Positions 40,428 through 52,497 of a stretch of DNA of 64,000 nucleotides are shown here, piece after piece. The position numbers and the translations under genes were made by a program. Source of the stretch: Allacma fusca (lineage: Eukaryota > Arthropoda > Collembola > Symphypleona > Sminthuridae); the NCBI GenBank assembly GCA_947179485.1, contig OX359250.1:31506654-31570653 (forward strand). The letters are read 5' to 3'. The notes under the pieces are model-generated. The model did no database searches. It saw only the letters and a program-made list of their open reading frames with translations, and was not told the DNA's origin. Positions within the stretch are counted from its first letter, which is position 1; each line of letters starts with the position of its first letter.

Positions 40428-40601
40428 TTACTGCGATAATCGTACAAAGCTTCCGACTTGCTTCTTAACAACATTGCAGATGCTATTTTTTGGCATCTTA
40501 ATAATTTTGTGGATTTCATTTTGGCTCGGACCATGCAGCATAGATAGCGTCTGCAGATATTCGTTTCTGTTCCGACCATCGTACCGTTTGTCTGCAGACA
40601 T
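40428..40601 (-). mobile_element. Possible Tc1/mariner-like transposase N-terminal remnant (HTH only)
   Basis: A minus-strand frame beginning MSADKRYDGRNRNEYLQ, then LHGPSQNEIHKIIKMPKNSI and CNVVKK, has the spacing of the helix-turn-helix at the start of Tc1/mariner-type transposases (L...G.s..eI.k....pksti..vvk). The frame stops about 10 codons later, and I find no catalytic DDE/D segment downstream. If real it is a dead fragment. The upstream part of the same open frame is not transposase-like. Similarity is judged by eye only. Confidence 0.35.
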
Positions 40602-41335
40602 GTACATATTATTGCTCGTCACAAAAAATATTCCAGACGCTTGTTTTTGTTTCTTAGCCCATGATATATCTTTGATTGGAAAAAAAGGGAAGTAAAAATG
40701 ATATATTGTAATATTATTTTGGTGTAATATAATATAGGCTGAAGCATGTACATGCAACAGAATGCGGAGCACGGATGGAGCATGCAGTACAGAACGAAGT
40801 ACAGATAAAAACTGCGTGCACCTTTCAAACACTCCTCGGGTCCTCCCTTAATTAATTTAGGAAATCGTCTAGATCAGCCTCGACTCACATGTTGTCCTTC
40901 AGCTCTGCTGTCTTGTTAGTCCAAAATAAACAGATAGGATTTCTTGAGGTTTACTTATTTCACAAGTGCTTGTAGTCCTGGGGTGATCAATAATTATTTC
41001 TTCGTAGACTGATTTTGTTATAATCAGTTTTGTTCAGGAAAAAACAAGTGACAGAAAAACTTTTGGGAAAGTTTCCTCCGGTGATATATTCCCACATTGA
41101 GTGATTTGTTTTTTAAGCGGTAAAATAAAAACTGAGGGAAGAAATACACACTTGGGAAATATAATTACAAGTAAGTTTAATTTAGAATAAATTAATTGTA
41201 ACAATACTACTGAAGGATTAATTATTACTAAGTGCATGGAAACATAGGAGTACGTAAATATAGAATTTATGGAAATTATTATAAATTTTGTGGAGTTTTT
41301 AATTTAGAGTAGTTTAAGTAGTAATATATTTAAGT

Positions 41336-41500
41336 ATTGAGAGATTTAATATGAATGGATTTAAATATTGAGAGATTTAATATGAAGGGATTTAAATATT
41401 GAGAGATTTAATATGAATGGATTTAATTATTGAGAGATTTAATATGGATGGATTTAATTATTGAGAGATTTAATATGGATGGATTTAATTATTGAGAGAT
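41336..41500. repeat. 31-bp tandem minisatellite, about 5.3 copies
   Basis: Units start at 41336, 41367, 41398, 41429 and 41460, exactly 31 bases apart, with a sixth partial unit from 41491. Each begins ATTGAGAGATTTAATATG and ends in a GGATTTAA-type segment. Unit-to-unit differences are single substitutions (for example AATGGA versus AGGGGA or GATGGA). It lies about 265 bases upstream of the ADI1 start codon, so in or near its promoter or 5' UTR. Confidence 0.95.
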
Positions 41501-41764
41501 TGAAGTAATTATTAATAGACTTAAATATTAGGGCTTAAGCATGTTAGACAAATTATTGTTATATTATGACAGGAAAGAGACCTGGGTATAATTACCTGGA
41601 TAATGGTGCTGATGTCTGTTGGTTTTTAAAAATTAATAGTTGTTGAAGCACGTGTATGAAGGAAATTCCGATTTGTTCAGCTGGAGAAATGTCTTTTTTT
41701 GTGGGGATGAAGGAATAAATTGAAGGGTGGTTTAAGCTGATTTTTATGTGTATTAGAATCGAGA

Positions 41765-42787
41765 ATGGTCCGAGCGTGGTATATGGATAACTCGACGGAG
41801 GACCAGAGGTTGGAGCACCATCAAACACCGCAGAAATTCCTGAGCTTGGATGACCTCGCGGAGAGCACCGGAGTTCTCCACTGGAAGGTAAGGAGTATCA
41901 CTCCAGAGATTAGTTGGAGCGGTTGAATTGTATCAATGTTTCAAGTATGGGCCGAGAGTTAGAATGTGGAATTTGTGTGTGAGTGCAGTTGGACGCCGAC
42001 TCCTATCTGGAGGATCCGCAATTTGAAAAGATTAAAAGGGAACGTGGATATAGCTATCAAGGTGAGTTTCATACAAGGTATTTCGCATGTGTGGCTTGCA
42101 CATTAAATATGCAAAATAAATCCTATTGACGTCTCTTGCTTAGCATTCGGGGTTCATGTGGGGGTATGTGTGGCGTTAATTAATAGTTTGCATGTGAAAT
42201 TGTTTCAGACTTGATCGAGGTTTCACCGAGTACTTTGCCTAACTATGAAGAAAAGGTATGTGATTAGCCTGTAAATATATTCTTTCACGGTTATTTAATA
42301 TTTATTTCTTAACTTTCACCTTCAAACTGGGGGTTCCACGTGTTGCTCTGGATGGAAATATAAAGAGCACGGTAGTTTACATGTTCGTTGGAACAGTAAA
42401 TTAGGAAATGAGACCGATGTTTAGGAGGAAGTGTTTGGAAGTAGGGGAATAATATTGGGTGTCCTATCTTTTCTGTAGATCAAGAACTTTTTTGCGGAGC
42501 ATTTACACACGGACGAAGAAATACGATTCGTTCTTGCTGGATCTGGATATTTTGATGTGCGTGACCTGGAGGAAAACTGGATCCGAGTTGAAGTTACACA
42601 AGGAGATATGATTGTTTTGCCAGCTGGAATTTATCACCGCTTCACGTTGGATACTAATAACTATATCAAGGCTCTGCGACTATTTGTTGGGGAGCCCGTT
42701 TGGACTCCGTATAATAGACCGGCAGATGAGATGGAATGTCGCCAGGAATATTTGCAAAAGTTCGAGAAAAAATTGACAGTGCATTAA
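41765..42787 (+). CDS. ADI1: Acireductone dioxygenase (methionine salvage)
   Basis: Four exons, 41765-41887, 41989-42061, 42209-42255 and 42479-42787, join in frame to give 183 aa, close to the roughly 180 aa of animal ADI1. This cupin enzyme converts acireductone to the 2-keto acid of methionine plus formate in the methylthioadenosine/methionine salvage pathway (iron form), in cytosol and nucleus. The metal ligands are all present: His89 and His91 in [10 protein letters not shown], Glu95, and His134 in PAGIYHRF. Other family signatures are MVRAWYMD at the N-terminus, GSGYFDVRD, and [16 protein letters not shown] near the C-terminus. Introns are short (about 100-225 bases). The first ATG is followed by the typical family N-terminus, which supports this start. 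Nothing is missing or broken. Confidence 0.97.
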
Positions 42788-43120
42788 CATGAGCAATTCG
42801 TTCGGTGGTGCTTCCTCATGCGTATTAGTTGAATTCGGATCGTATCTTACGTCTCCAAGTTACTATATTCGTAATGACATCAATGATTTGTCTGATCTTT
42901 CGGTGCTTTCGGTTTAACTTTCTCCCGAGTTTTCTCAGAGAAATGCTATTACCGATGCAATATTTTATTTGATTGCCATTGTAAGAACTTACTGCTCAAA
43001 CTGAAATTATGGGATTGAACCCTACTTTTTTCTATGTGGCATTTTTAGCTTTTGTATATTAACTATCAACCCTTGTAAAAATATCTTTCAAATCAATATA
43101 GTATTTTACTACCGAATGCA

Positions 43121-43126
43121 AATAAA
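43121..43126 (+). terminator. Probable polyadenylation signal of ADI1
   Basis: Canonical AATAAA about 330 bases downstream of the ADI1 stop codon on the same strand. Confidence 0.55.
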
Positions 43127-43944
43127 GTTACTTACATAAATATACAGTTAGGCACTTTCATCCCTCTTACTCAGCAAAATCCATAATTCAGTTCCAAGTA
43201 ACAGATGTAACCACAACAAGTATGTTCGAATATTCGACCATACTATTTACTATTGCCTCTAAACTAGGACTGATTATTTGGCGTGTAAAGTGGGCTCAAA
43301 ATAAATGCTAACAAATCATATACCTTATCCAAGTTTGTTTCTAGTTCCTTCTTTTTTTCTTTCAGGTTGCAACTTATCTTGCATTACAGTTCTGCTGACA
43401 AGTATACCATACGATATTTTGGCATTCCCTCCTACCATTCTTGCCAATTGCAAGTTTTGCAATCTCCCCATCTCATCTGATAGGAAGTTACGACCGCACC
43501 GCCAACATATTCTTTTTGCTACTAATCCGCTCTGAGGCCTAATTCGTTGAGTGGTCAGTTACTCCAATATGACCACTATAAACGACAAAGCATTAAAGTA
43601 ACCAATATCTCAACCGCATCCTCCCTACAGATGCTTTCATCCTCTCATCACTTCTCTGCAAAAACATATTCCAGTACTCTTTCTTACGTTATCTCATGTT
43701 CAACAGGCTGACAGAAGACCACTTTATCATTGCTCTCGTATGCAGACTCCCGGTATATCTTAGGACTTGGATCAACATTTACAGCTAAATCCATATTCCA
43801 TGTTTTAGCACCACTGCAGAAAACTGCTGCACTACTGACTGTCTACTCCACTGACTTTCCAAGTCAGCACAACTTTAACTACACATCCATAACGCAACCT
43901 GGCATCCCCTCATAGTTTTACGCTCTCATATATAAAAGATCTCA

Positions 43945-43980
43945 TCAGACATTAAAGTCTCCCATGATGAAGTTACATCC
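43945..43980 (-). mobile_element. Possible non-LTR retrotransposon endonuclease scrap
   Basis: The minus strand reads GCNFIMGDFNV before a stop. The GDFN motif preceded by hydrophobic residues is a hallmark of the endonuclease of LINE-type elements. Flanking frames (for example 44370-44134 minus) are broken by stops, so only a decayed fragment could remain. One short motif is weak evidence and chance is quite possible. Confidence 0.25.
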
Positions 43981-45947
43981 ACCTACACCCCGACACACGT
44001 CCACTCCATCCAACTCGCTCAGACACCCAAGCCCCATAAAAACCCTACATAGAGGAAATGCCTGTCACTACACCACATTCCGAGCACGAGCACTACCCTG
44101 GCTCATTCCTACCTCTGTTTACATTTGATCGTCTTAGTATTTCCTTACAGAAACACCATCTGCAACTTGGCGTCCACACCAAATGGGCCTGGTAAGGGGC
44201 GCGGGAAAGAGGAAAATACTCCTGATAATGTCGGCCTCTGGTCTCCTCTCCCATTGCTGAGACCCCATCGTCCGAATTATCAAGGGCTGCTCTCCAACCC
44301 CATCAAAATTTTGTTGAGCCTCTGTACACCCAGCTGGCAGCTCCTCTGGTCTATGGTCATTTCTCCTCACGCAGCCTATCCATTACATACACCCACTCCC
44401 TCTCGAGCTACAACAAGCCCTGAGTACAGTCCGCTCCGTCCATTCCCTCCGCCCTCAATACCGCCAACAATCCAACTTATTTCAAGAATATTTCTACCCC
44501 CCATACACCAACTCCTCTTCCAACTTGGAAGTTCCAAGTCCCCCTCATAACCCCTACTCACTGTAATTCTACTACTAAAGCCTACTCCTCCGAATGCACA
44601 CACATAAACACCAGACCCACAATAACATGACCCTCTACTCCCATGGTCCCATGGAATTCTTACATATACTTCATACACAGCCACCAGCCACAGCCACAGC
44701 CGAATCACTAGTATAACATAATCCAAAAAATAGAAAAATGACCCAACATATATACACACCATTCCCTTGAAACTTGTTTCAGAGGAGACGGACCCAAACA
44801 AAACCCCAAACACTACACTCTACACATATGGCATTGGCATATAAAAATGGGAAAGTTCCACTCGCATATAGTATACAAAGGCCACATATAAGTATGACTT
44901 CAGGCCAGCCAAAAGCAAAACGCTAAAAGGACCGCTCTACTATAATTCCTAAGCTATATGCCAGCTTTAAGGCCTCTCTACTCTCTACTATACAGACAGT
45001 CAGAGTCTGCACTCTGCATCTGCACATTATTGTGCACTGTGCACGAGTGTGCAGTATATTATGCACCCCAACAACTGTCCCTGTATATACATACATGCAA
45101 GGGTATAATCCCTATGTACGGCTCCCCAAATATATATACCCCAAAAAATAGTACCGTAGAGGCATGGAGCCATTTCATACAAATATTATAGTGTCTTCTG
45201 TCGGCAGGACTGTATGATACAATGATAGAAATCGAATGTAGTGGTTTAGAGACGAGAGATCCCTGTACCCTGACAGTGGTACTACGCTTCTTGGTAAATA
45301 TTCTTTTTTCCTCGCTTCACTTATTGTCTCCCTCTCACACTTCATATCATCATCTCTGTCTTTCCGTGGACTTTTTTTCCACTTCTCCCGAAACTCTCGC
45401 ATATATACAGAGTCAGACGGCTCATAGAGCGGAGAGAGCTTCTGTGTATACGAGTGACGAGGAATAGGAGCATCGTGTGTGTCTCTCTCTCTACTCGCTA
45501 GTAGTTCCACACTCACTCCTGTTACTGTTGTATGTCCAATCCTCTTGTATATGGGTTTAGTACATAGCCAGGGAATTCTCCGGGTTTTGAGTTCTTCTGA
45601 GTCAGAGATATTAGAGGGAAGCTATATCATTCCATGCATTTGAATTTTTGGGGAAATACTGAAAAAAAAACTCACTTCGGCAGTGTCGTGTACGCTCAGA
45701 GTCAGAGCCATGTAGTAAGGATACAGTCAGACCCCGACCGTGGAGCTCTAATTGTATAGACGGCAGCTCAAATTTTTTAAATGTTCCGATTGTCAATTGT
45801 GTGTGTCTGTGAGTTTTAAACGCATAGGGACGAGGACATTGTGTGAATTACTGGTGATTGTCAAAGGCTAAGATTCCAAGAGAGTCGTGTGTGCTCACAC
45901 ATTTAGTAGTATATTTGAACGGGAGTTATCTATATTTACTTTTTTTT

Positions 45948-45971
45948 CTCTCTCTCTCTCTCTCTCTCTCT
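45948..45971. repeat. (TC)n microsatellite in the presumed promoter zone
   Basis: Perfect TC tract of about 12 units after a poly-T run, at the point where strand composition switches. GA/TC tracts near promoters can bind GAGA-type factors in arthropods; here that is only a suggestion. Confidence 0.9.
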
Positions 45972-48900
45972 GTAGGAACATAAACATGTTTTACCAATGA
46001 CATTTCTCGTTGACTCGTTCGAGTTAGTTACTCAAGTAGAGTGAAAAAAGTGGGGTTGAAGCCGGAGTAGGATTTAATTTTTTTTGAGAATATAATTCAA
46101 ATTGGAGTAGTGTGTGTACTGGGATTTTTGTATGGGGTAGAGGAGGGTAGGAATTAATTTTAAAAAAAGGATTGAATTGTTAGACAGTGACAGTAATTGA
46201 GAGTGACTGGGGAGAGCCGGAGTGTAATTACAATTATTGGACTTGAATGAATTGGGTTGTGTGATTGTGGGGGATTTGTTGACCGGAGGATATTATTGGA
46301 TTGGATTGTGCTTTCGGACGAAGGTGACGCTTTTATCTGTTTTGAAGATTTTTGTTGACGGTAGAATTTTGTTGTGCGTTGTATGGATGGGGAGAGACTT
46401 TTGTGTGAGATATTTGACATTGGATGTTGGATGTTGGGGTGGGAGTCACTCTGATCTGGTTTGTGTTGATGAAGTTTTGTGTGATTTTTGTAGTGTGGAT
46501 GAACTTTTGTTGAGATCTTGGAGATGTGTGGAACGGACTGGGGACTGGTGTCATAATTCATGAGATTCCCATGGAATCCTTTGGAAATGAGCAAGTACTC
46601 CATGTATGGGTTTGGATTTTGAAACGCATCAAGCTCACCGCTCTCGAAGTCCATTTAAGAATTAAATTAAGTGAATTGTGCTGTCGATGAGTGACACGAC
46701 CGTTGTTTTTTATTCGAGACTGGTGTACTTATACATTCAAGAGTAAGAGTTTTCAAGACTTGGACATGTGTGTTGTTTATGTCTCGTTGGGAGTATTTTG
46801 ACCGTACATGTCCGTGGATTATGAATGTGTCGTGTCCATTGGGCTCTTTGCCTTTCAATTTGTAAAAGTCAGAGCACTCCTAGTAGTAAGAGACTATGGC
46901 TGGGAACAACTTGTAAAAGTACATGTGAAGAGATTTTATTAGGAAAAGGATCAAACATCAAATTAAGATTTCCCAATTGAATGGATGACATGGTTCTGGC
47001 TCAGAGTCAACGGACATAGGACCCTTCATGTGCGTACGTATATGCAGGAGAGAGTTTGACAAAGAAAAGGCGTGGATCGTGGAATTTTTTTCTTGCAAGA
47101 ATTTTTTTTGTATCGTAACTCTATTCTGGTGTGCTCCTCCGAAGAATTTCAACATCAATTTTTTCTTGATGGATTGATTTATTATTCCGGGAGTTGGCGA
47201 TTCTGTCAAAATCACCGCACTTTTGCAAATTACATTTTATTTTGGTAAGTGACTCCACCACTCCACTCTAGTTAGATGTTATAGAGACTTAAATAGGTAT
47301 ATAACTGAAACAATCCGTTGTGTCTGGTTTTTGTGTTTAAATAATATAATATATAGGAGATGGATAAAAAGGATTTTCTTTTTTAGTGGTATTGACAGGT
47401 TATGGAATAAATAATGGAGTTTATGATTATATGGAATGAACTGGGTATGGCTATGTGGCTTGTAAATCTTGGTCAGATTTGGTCGTGCTGTTTGTGCTGA
47501 GATTGCAATGTGCATGCTCCTCAATGTGTTTTTAATTAATGGGTTTCAATTCTTTCAGTTCTCAACTCACATAATTATCAATCAGACTATTCACCCATTT
47601 AAGGCAAGATCTAACGAGTGTTTACCATTCTTCATATCGGAGGTGTGCACAAAGTAAGCACAGTGGGTACAGGATAGGGCTATCCGTAAACCGTTCTCAC
47701 ACCTGCGTCGCTAACGGCATTGTTGATTTAATATAATTTTAATTACAAATGTGAATCACACTGTAATTATTACAAATTACCTCGTTCCTTATTTATTGAA
47801 AAGGGTGTAGAAAAATTAATCCCTGAGTCCAAGAATCATTTTATTATATATTTCGAAATACATTTTGTACGGTTACGACTGTGAGGCTTATGATTAATGT
47901 ATGAAAGCTTACGAGGTCAAACTTTGTAACCCGAGGTACATACACGTCATTTGTTCTTAAAGTTGAGTCTATGGGCTGCGATGTTCTATACATGAAACTT
48001 GATTTAATTCACGCTTTCAGTAGCAGCTAGAACACTCTCTAGTACCTTGAGTATCTCATTTTTTCTTGCAGAAAATTATTTATTGAATCACTAGCGGTCG
48101 GAATTGATTAACTTCTGCATACCTTTTATCCCTTTTAGCTCAGCCTTATGATTTGATAACCGGAAGTTAATTGCAATTATATGACTGTCATTCATAGGAG
48201 CGAAAGGGGGAAAAGTTGTTTCACTCCGCGGAAATAACTTTCTCTATTTCACAAATCTGTGGAGTCTTTATTAGGAAGTATTGATTAAGTGTTCACCGTA
48301 AAAAGCTTTATGTCAGATTATTAAAATTTAAGTCTGCCTTATAGTATCCTTCAAATTCATTTAACTGTCATACAAGTCAGTAAGTAAATCTCGAAAGGTA
48401 TTAGCCTTTGTTTGCTTTTCCACAATGAAGACAGAGCCAGCATATGATGACTGTGTGTACTTGTGTTCTGAACAGATATGACAGATTATTGTATTTTTCA
48501 CGCAGGGAAACATCAAATATTGTAAAGTGGTTTGTTTTGTGCATGAAAGTCATGTATGGCCAACCGCTATTACTAGTTACCACCTCGGATCCTTAATTAT
48601 ACCATTGGAAGTGAACTCTAAACCACACAATAATTAGCAATCATTTAAACTTCATTTGTCATATCATGTGTGCATCTTGCTTTGCATCAATGCACAATCA
48701 CGTACTACTTTTAGTTGAATGTGGTTCACAGTGATAATTATTATTTACACGCCACAATACTATTAAGTGGAAGAAGAATCTCTCTTATATAGCACAATAC
48801 GAAACTTGTACAATACTCCAATTTGTTTCCATTCCACTATTTGATATTATCACTCAAAGTTTTGGATAAAAGTAATTACCGAGTGTATCATAATGCAGAT

Positions 48901-51900
48901 GTGGAGTTGAGTTGGACATATTTTTCAAGTAGCACATTTATTACTGCTCCTGCAAATTAAAACTGAAGAAATTCGTCACGTTAAGTACATATCCTTTGCT
49001 TGAAAGGAACCTAATGTCATGCAAATGAGATTCTGAAGTTCCGGGCGTTGTAGCAACACTGCATTAAATTTGCCTATTGTAGAAAATGCTCAGGAGGAAT
49101 GCTAATACCAAGCAGATAAAACTCCTAAGCCAAGTCTGTTTGATTCCATTATGAGAGATGACGAATGAATGTCCAGGATGAATTCACTATAATTTTATAT
49201 CAGAAATTAATGCAAGACAACGCACAATGTTTATCCTTTGGTTATACAAAGACTATAGTGCCTCTACTAAATGTTTTAATGACTCCATTGCTTCATGTAT
49301 CTATCTATTCATATTATTTATTGGCAGACAATTTTAATCTGTATGCTGGGAATGTGGCATTTGTAAATCTTAACGACGGGCTTTGAGGAACAAGGCAGAG
49401 CTTTAAATGATTATTATATTTAAATCGAAAAATCTATAATCGCAAGACAATAGGTAGGCTCACAGTTGGTGATCAAGAGAGCATCACTGCTGTTTGTTTG
49501 TTCTTTCTCTACTTCATGGGTAATGTGAGGTTGCCGACTATTATGACAGCCGAAATCACCGAATAGCTGTGATGACGTAATCTAATCAAAAGTCTTTTTC
49601 TCAAGTTTATGAAGACATAAAATATAGGAGTCTGTTCTTCTCTGAGTCACAATGCTGTAGAAGTTTTTTTTATTGCCATATTTCCAGCTGCATAAGTAAA
49701 ATTTATGTGTAACAGGATTTGTGTTAAAATGCGGAAAACGTACAAAGCGCCTCTTAACTTGACATGAGTAGACGGCCGTCAGCATTTAATTCAAATCATT
49801 GACTCACTGTCACTCCTCTTATCTTTATTCATTGAGAATAGTATATTGTTAGGTATTGCACTCCACCTGCTTGAAATACTAATATGCAGTATGTAGATAC
49901 ACTGCAGGCATAAGAATTTGTTTTGATTAGCAGGAAATGAGTGTGGAACTGAAAAAGCGGATGTGTTGAGGTTGTGATCGTCAAAAGCTTTTATATTGGT
50001 ATTGCAAACAACAAAAAAATGGACAATGGTGACACGAATTAGGTTTGATAACCACTAAGCTTCGGTTCATCTATCAGTATTTTACCTTGTTTTTTTGCTC
50101 TCTTATCGAATTCTCTCAAAATAGGCAGAACGCCTGAATTTAATCTAACCACAGTAATCTTATTCAGGCTTCAATACCCACTCATGGCACCATATTATTC
50201 GTCAGTTATCTATCATTTCAATTTGGTAGATCCCATACAGTAGTTTATTCCCCAAGTTGTGAGTTGTGATTTACCACTTGCGCTATATAATGTAAACTAA
50301 TCCATTTGGGAGCGTTTTGTTCCAGGTCAGTGATTATTTGAGCGTATGCTGTAGCCCCAGCATTTAGGCATTCATAAAATTGAAGCTACATTTCCCTTAG
50401 AGTCGGAATGTAATTTGGGTTATAACGTGTGATTGGACTTCAATGTACAAAACTCTACATGGAATGCAGTGTATATACATAGTTCAGGCGGAATTTAATT
50501 CTCCGGTGGAAATAATTTAGGGAAAGTCCATGAACCCCAAATTTTATCGTGGTAAAAACTTTGTCTTGATTTTCGTAGTGTTTCCAGTGAACAAAAGTGA
50601 ATAATCAAAACGGCCTCAAAATGACTGAAGAACAAAGGTAAACTTTGTAGAACTCTTAGTGATAGTAGTGATTTTTCTTTTTTTTATAAATGATGACACG
50701 TTCCAAATGCAACAGCGGATGTCCGACTTGAGTGTGTGTAGTTTTGCGGGGGGAAAACATATTTTGTTCAGTAATTCTAAATTATCCTTCAGTTTAAAAA
50801 CCATTACAAGTTGTAGTTTAGCCTCTGATCAGTCAGTAGCATCAGGAGCGGAATAATGGGCTGGACTTGACGCAGTTGCATCCAAACATAGAGGAATTTA
50901 CGTGACATCATTTACAATTAGCTCCATTTCTGTCTACTTCAAGCATTTAGTTTGAAAACATACTCAGCAGTGCTATCAATTCTGGCTGCAAGTAGTGATG
51001 TTTCAAAGCTACATCCTAAGTACAAATTATGTAGTTTTTTTTTGTGCAATACACTAAATGAAATTTGGTACCTGTCTCCCTTCCCTACTTTGTTTTCGCA
51101 CTGCATTATTCCACCCCTCATAATTTTTAAGACTGAGTGGTTACTTTTTTTGCGAAATATTTAAATGCGTCCGAAATGTTTACATGCAGGAAATCATTAA
51201 TAAAATTTTATGCACAATAATAGCTTTATCTTGATTAGAATGAATGTTTATATGTTTCCATTCCAAGTAAGGATGATTTAAATTAGACATTTTAACATAT
51301 TGCATTAAAATATGGGTCCAAAATATTTTTCATTTGCACTCTAGCCTAACGTGCTTGGCTGCGTTAACTATGTATTAACTACATTTTGGGTAAACGAGAT
51401 GTTTTTTTTTGCGAGGATACTATACAATGCGTGATATGCAGGAGGAGAGCTGACGGTGAGGAACTTGATGCGTGGTGTAACTAGGTATAATTTTCTTCTT
51501 TATGGGAAGCTATCAAGTCAAGTAAAATTTAAAATGTAAATTTTTGTGAGATTGTAGTTACACACACAACTCCCTTACCTACTTGCGTAGCTCGAGTAAT
51601 GCAAGAAGACGGTTCAATTGTTTAAACTTAATAAGATTTTTAGATGAATTTAATCCTATACGACTCATCAACTCAATGCTAACTCTTGCGTTACATTACA
51701 CTGGTGTTAGACACAGGTTTAGTCAGTAAACCACATGGTCGACAGATTTACAATGTCCTCTTGTTCTTTTTTTTTTGCTAGGTGTGTGTAGTTATAAGTA
51801 TGGGCTTCAATGGGTTTAGGACATGTCATGTAAGACAGCGTTCATGAGCATTCGCAAAATTTCCTCTGTGGGTTTCATGTTCAAGTTCCAACTTCCAACC

Positions 51901-52436
51901 TGTGCTGTGTAAGTAATTAAGTATACATAGCAATCTACAAGTCCTATTCCCATTCGAACAATCATACGGATCACCTACGACTATAATAGGACACCTTGCT
52001 TCATATGTTTTCAGTTCACATAGCCTTCGCTTTGAGGCCTTTGTAAGAGTATATGGAAGAAATTCATACGTCGGTGTAGAAAGAATCATGTATCTTTTTC
52101 GTATAAGCAATTTAGTTTTTCTCTGTCCGTCCTACTATTAGGGAAGGGAAACGTAAATTTATTTTCTGTGAAGTTAAGCAGTATGAGAGGAGTCTCGTTT
52201 GCTTATTGCTTATTGCATTTGGATGGCTCAAATATTTTTGGTATAAGGGGCTTAATCACTTGGCTATATATCTGTGATGAGACGCGGATTTAATTGGAGG
52301 AAAGTACAATGAATGTAGTATGAATACACAAGTTCGATTCTCATATGTAGGAATCTCATCCACTTGCCGCGCTAATCCATGCATTTTCATTCAGTATTAA
52401 TGAGTAATCTTGTTTGTATTCATCTGCGGGTTCGTA

Positions 52437-52460
52437 GGAGAGAGAGAGAAAAAGAGAGAG

Positions 52461-52496
<36 letters not shown>
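52437..52496. repeat. (GA)n microsatellite, 60 bases
   Basis: About 60 bases of GA with two short A-rich interruptions, the longest simple repeat in the window, in the presumed 5' intron of the neurabin gene. Confidence 0.95.

Positions 52497-52497
<1 letters not shown>

Larger units (their letters stand above)
38348..41764. other. Intergenic region between TMEM234 and ADI1 (head-to-head)
   Basis: Should contain the promoters of both divergent genes. It also holds two short minus-strand frames that look protein-like (38511-38661 and 38851-38994; see findings), an inverted repeat at 40010-40077, a possible transposase remnant at 40428-40601 and a 31-bp minisatellite at 41336-41500. The rest is AT-rich with no feature I can support. 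Confidence 0.5.

Noticed and set aside
41336-41500. CRISPR-like array
   Set aside because: The units are directly adjacent with no unique spacers, and the sequence is eukaryotic; it is a minisatellite.
44125-44813. Overlapping 141-codon plus and 145-codon minus frames
   Set aside because: Both are explained by the strong C bias on the plus strand, which removes stop codons; residues are Pro/Ser/Leu on one strand and Gly/Val on the other.
45175-45516. 113-codon charged minus-strand frame
   Set aside because: Arg/Glu-rich content comes from purine-rich DNA around TC tracts; no motif and no homology I recognise.
46160-46654. 164-codon minus-strand frame and opposite 108-codon frame
   Set aside because: Product is His/Ser/Pro/Asn low complexity caused by the G/T-rich plus strand; not protein-like.
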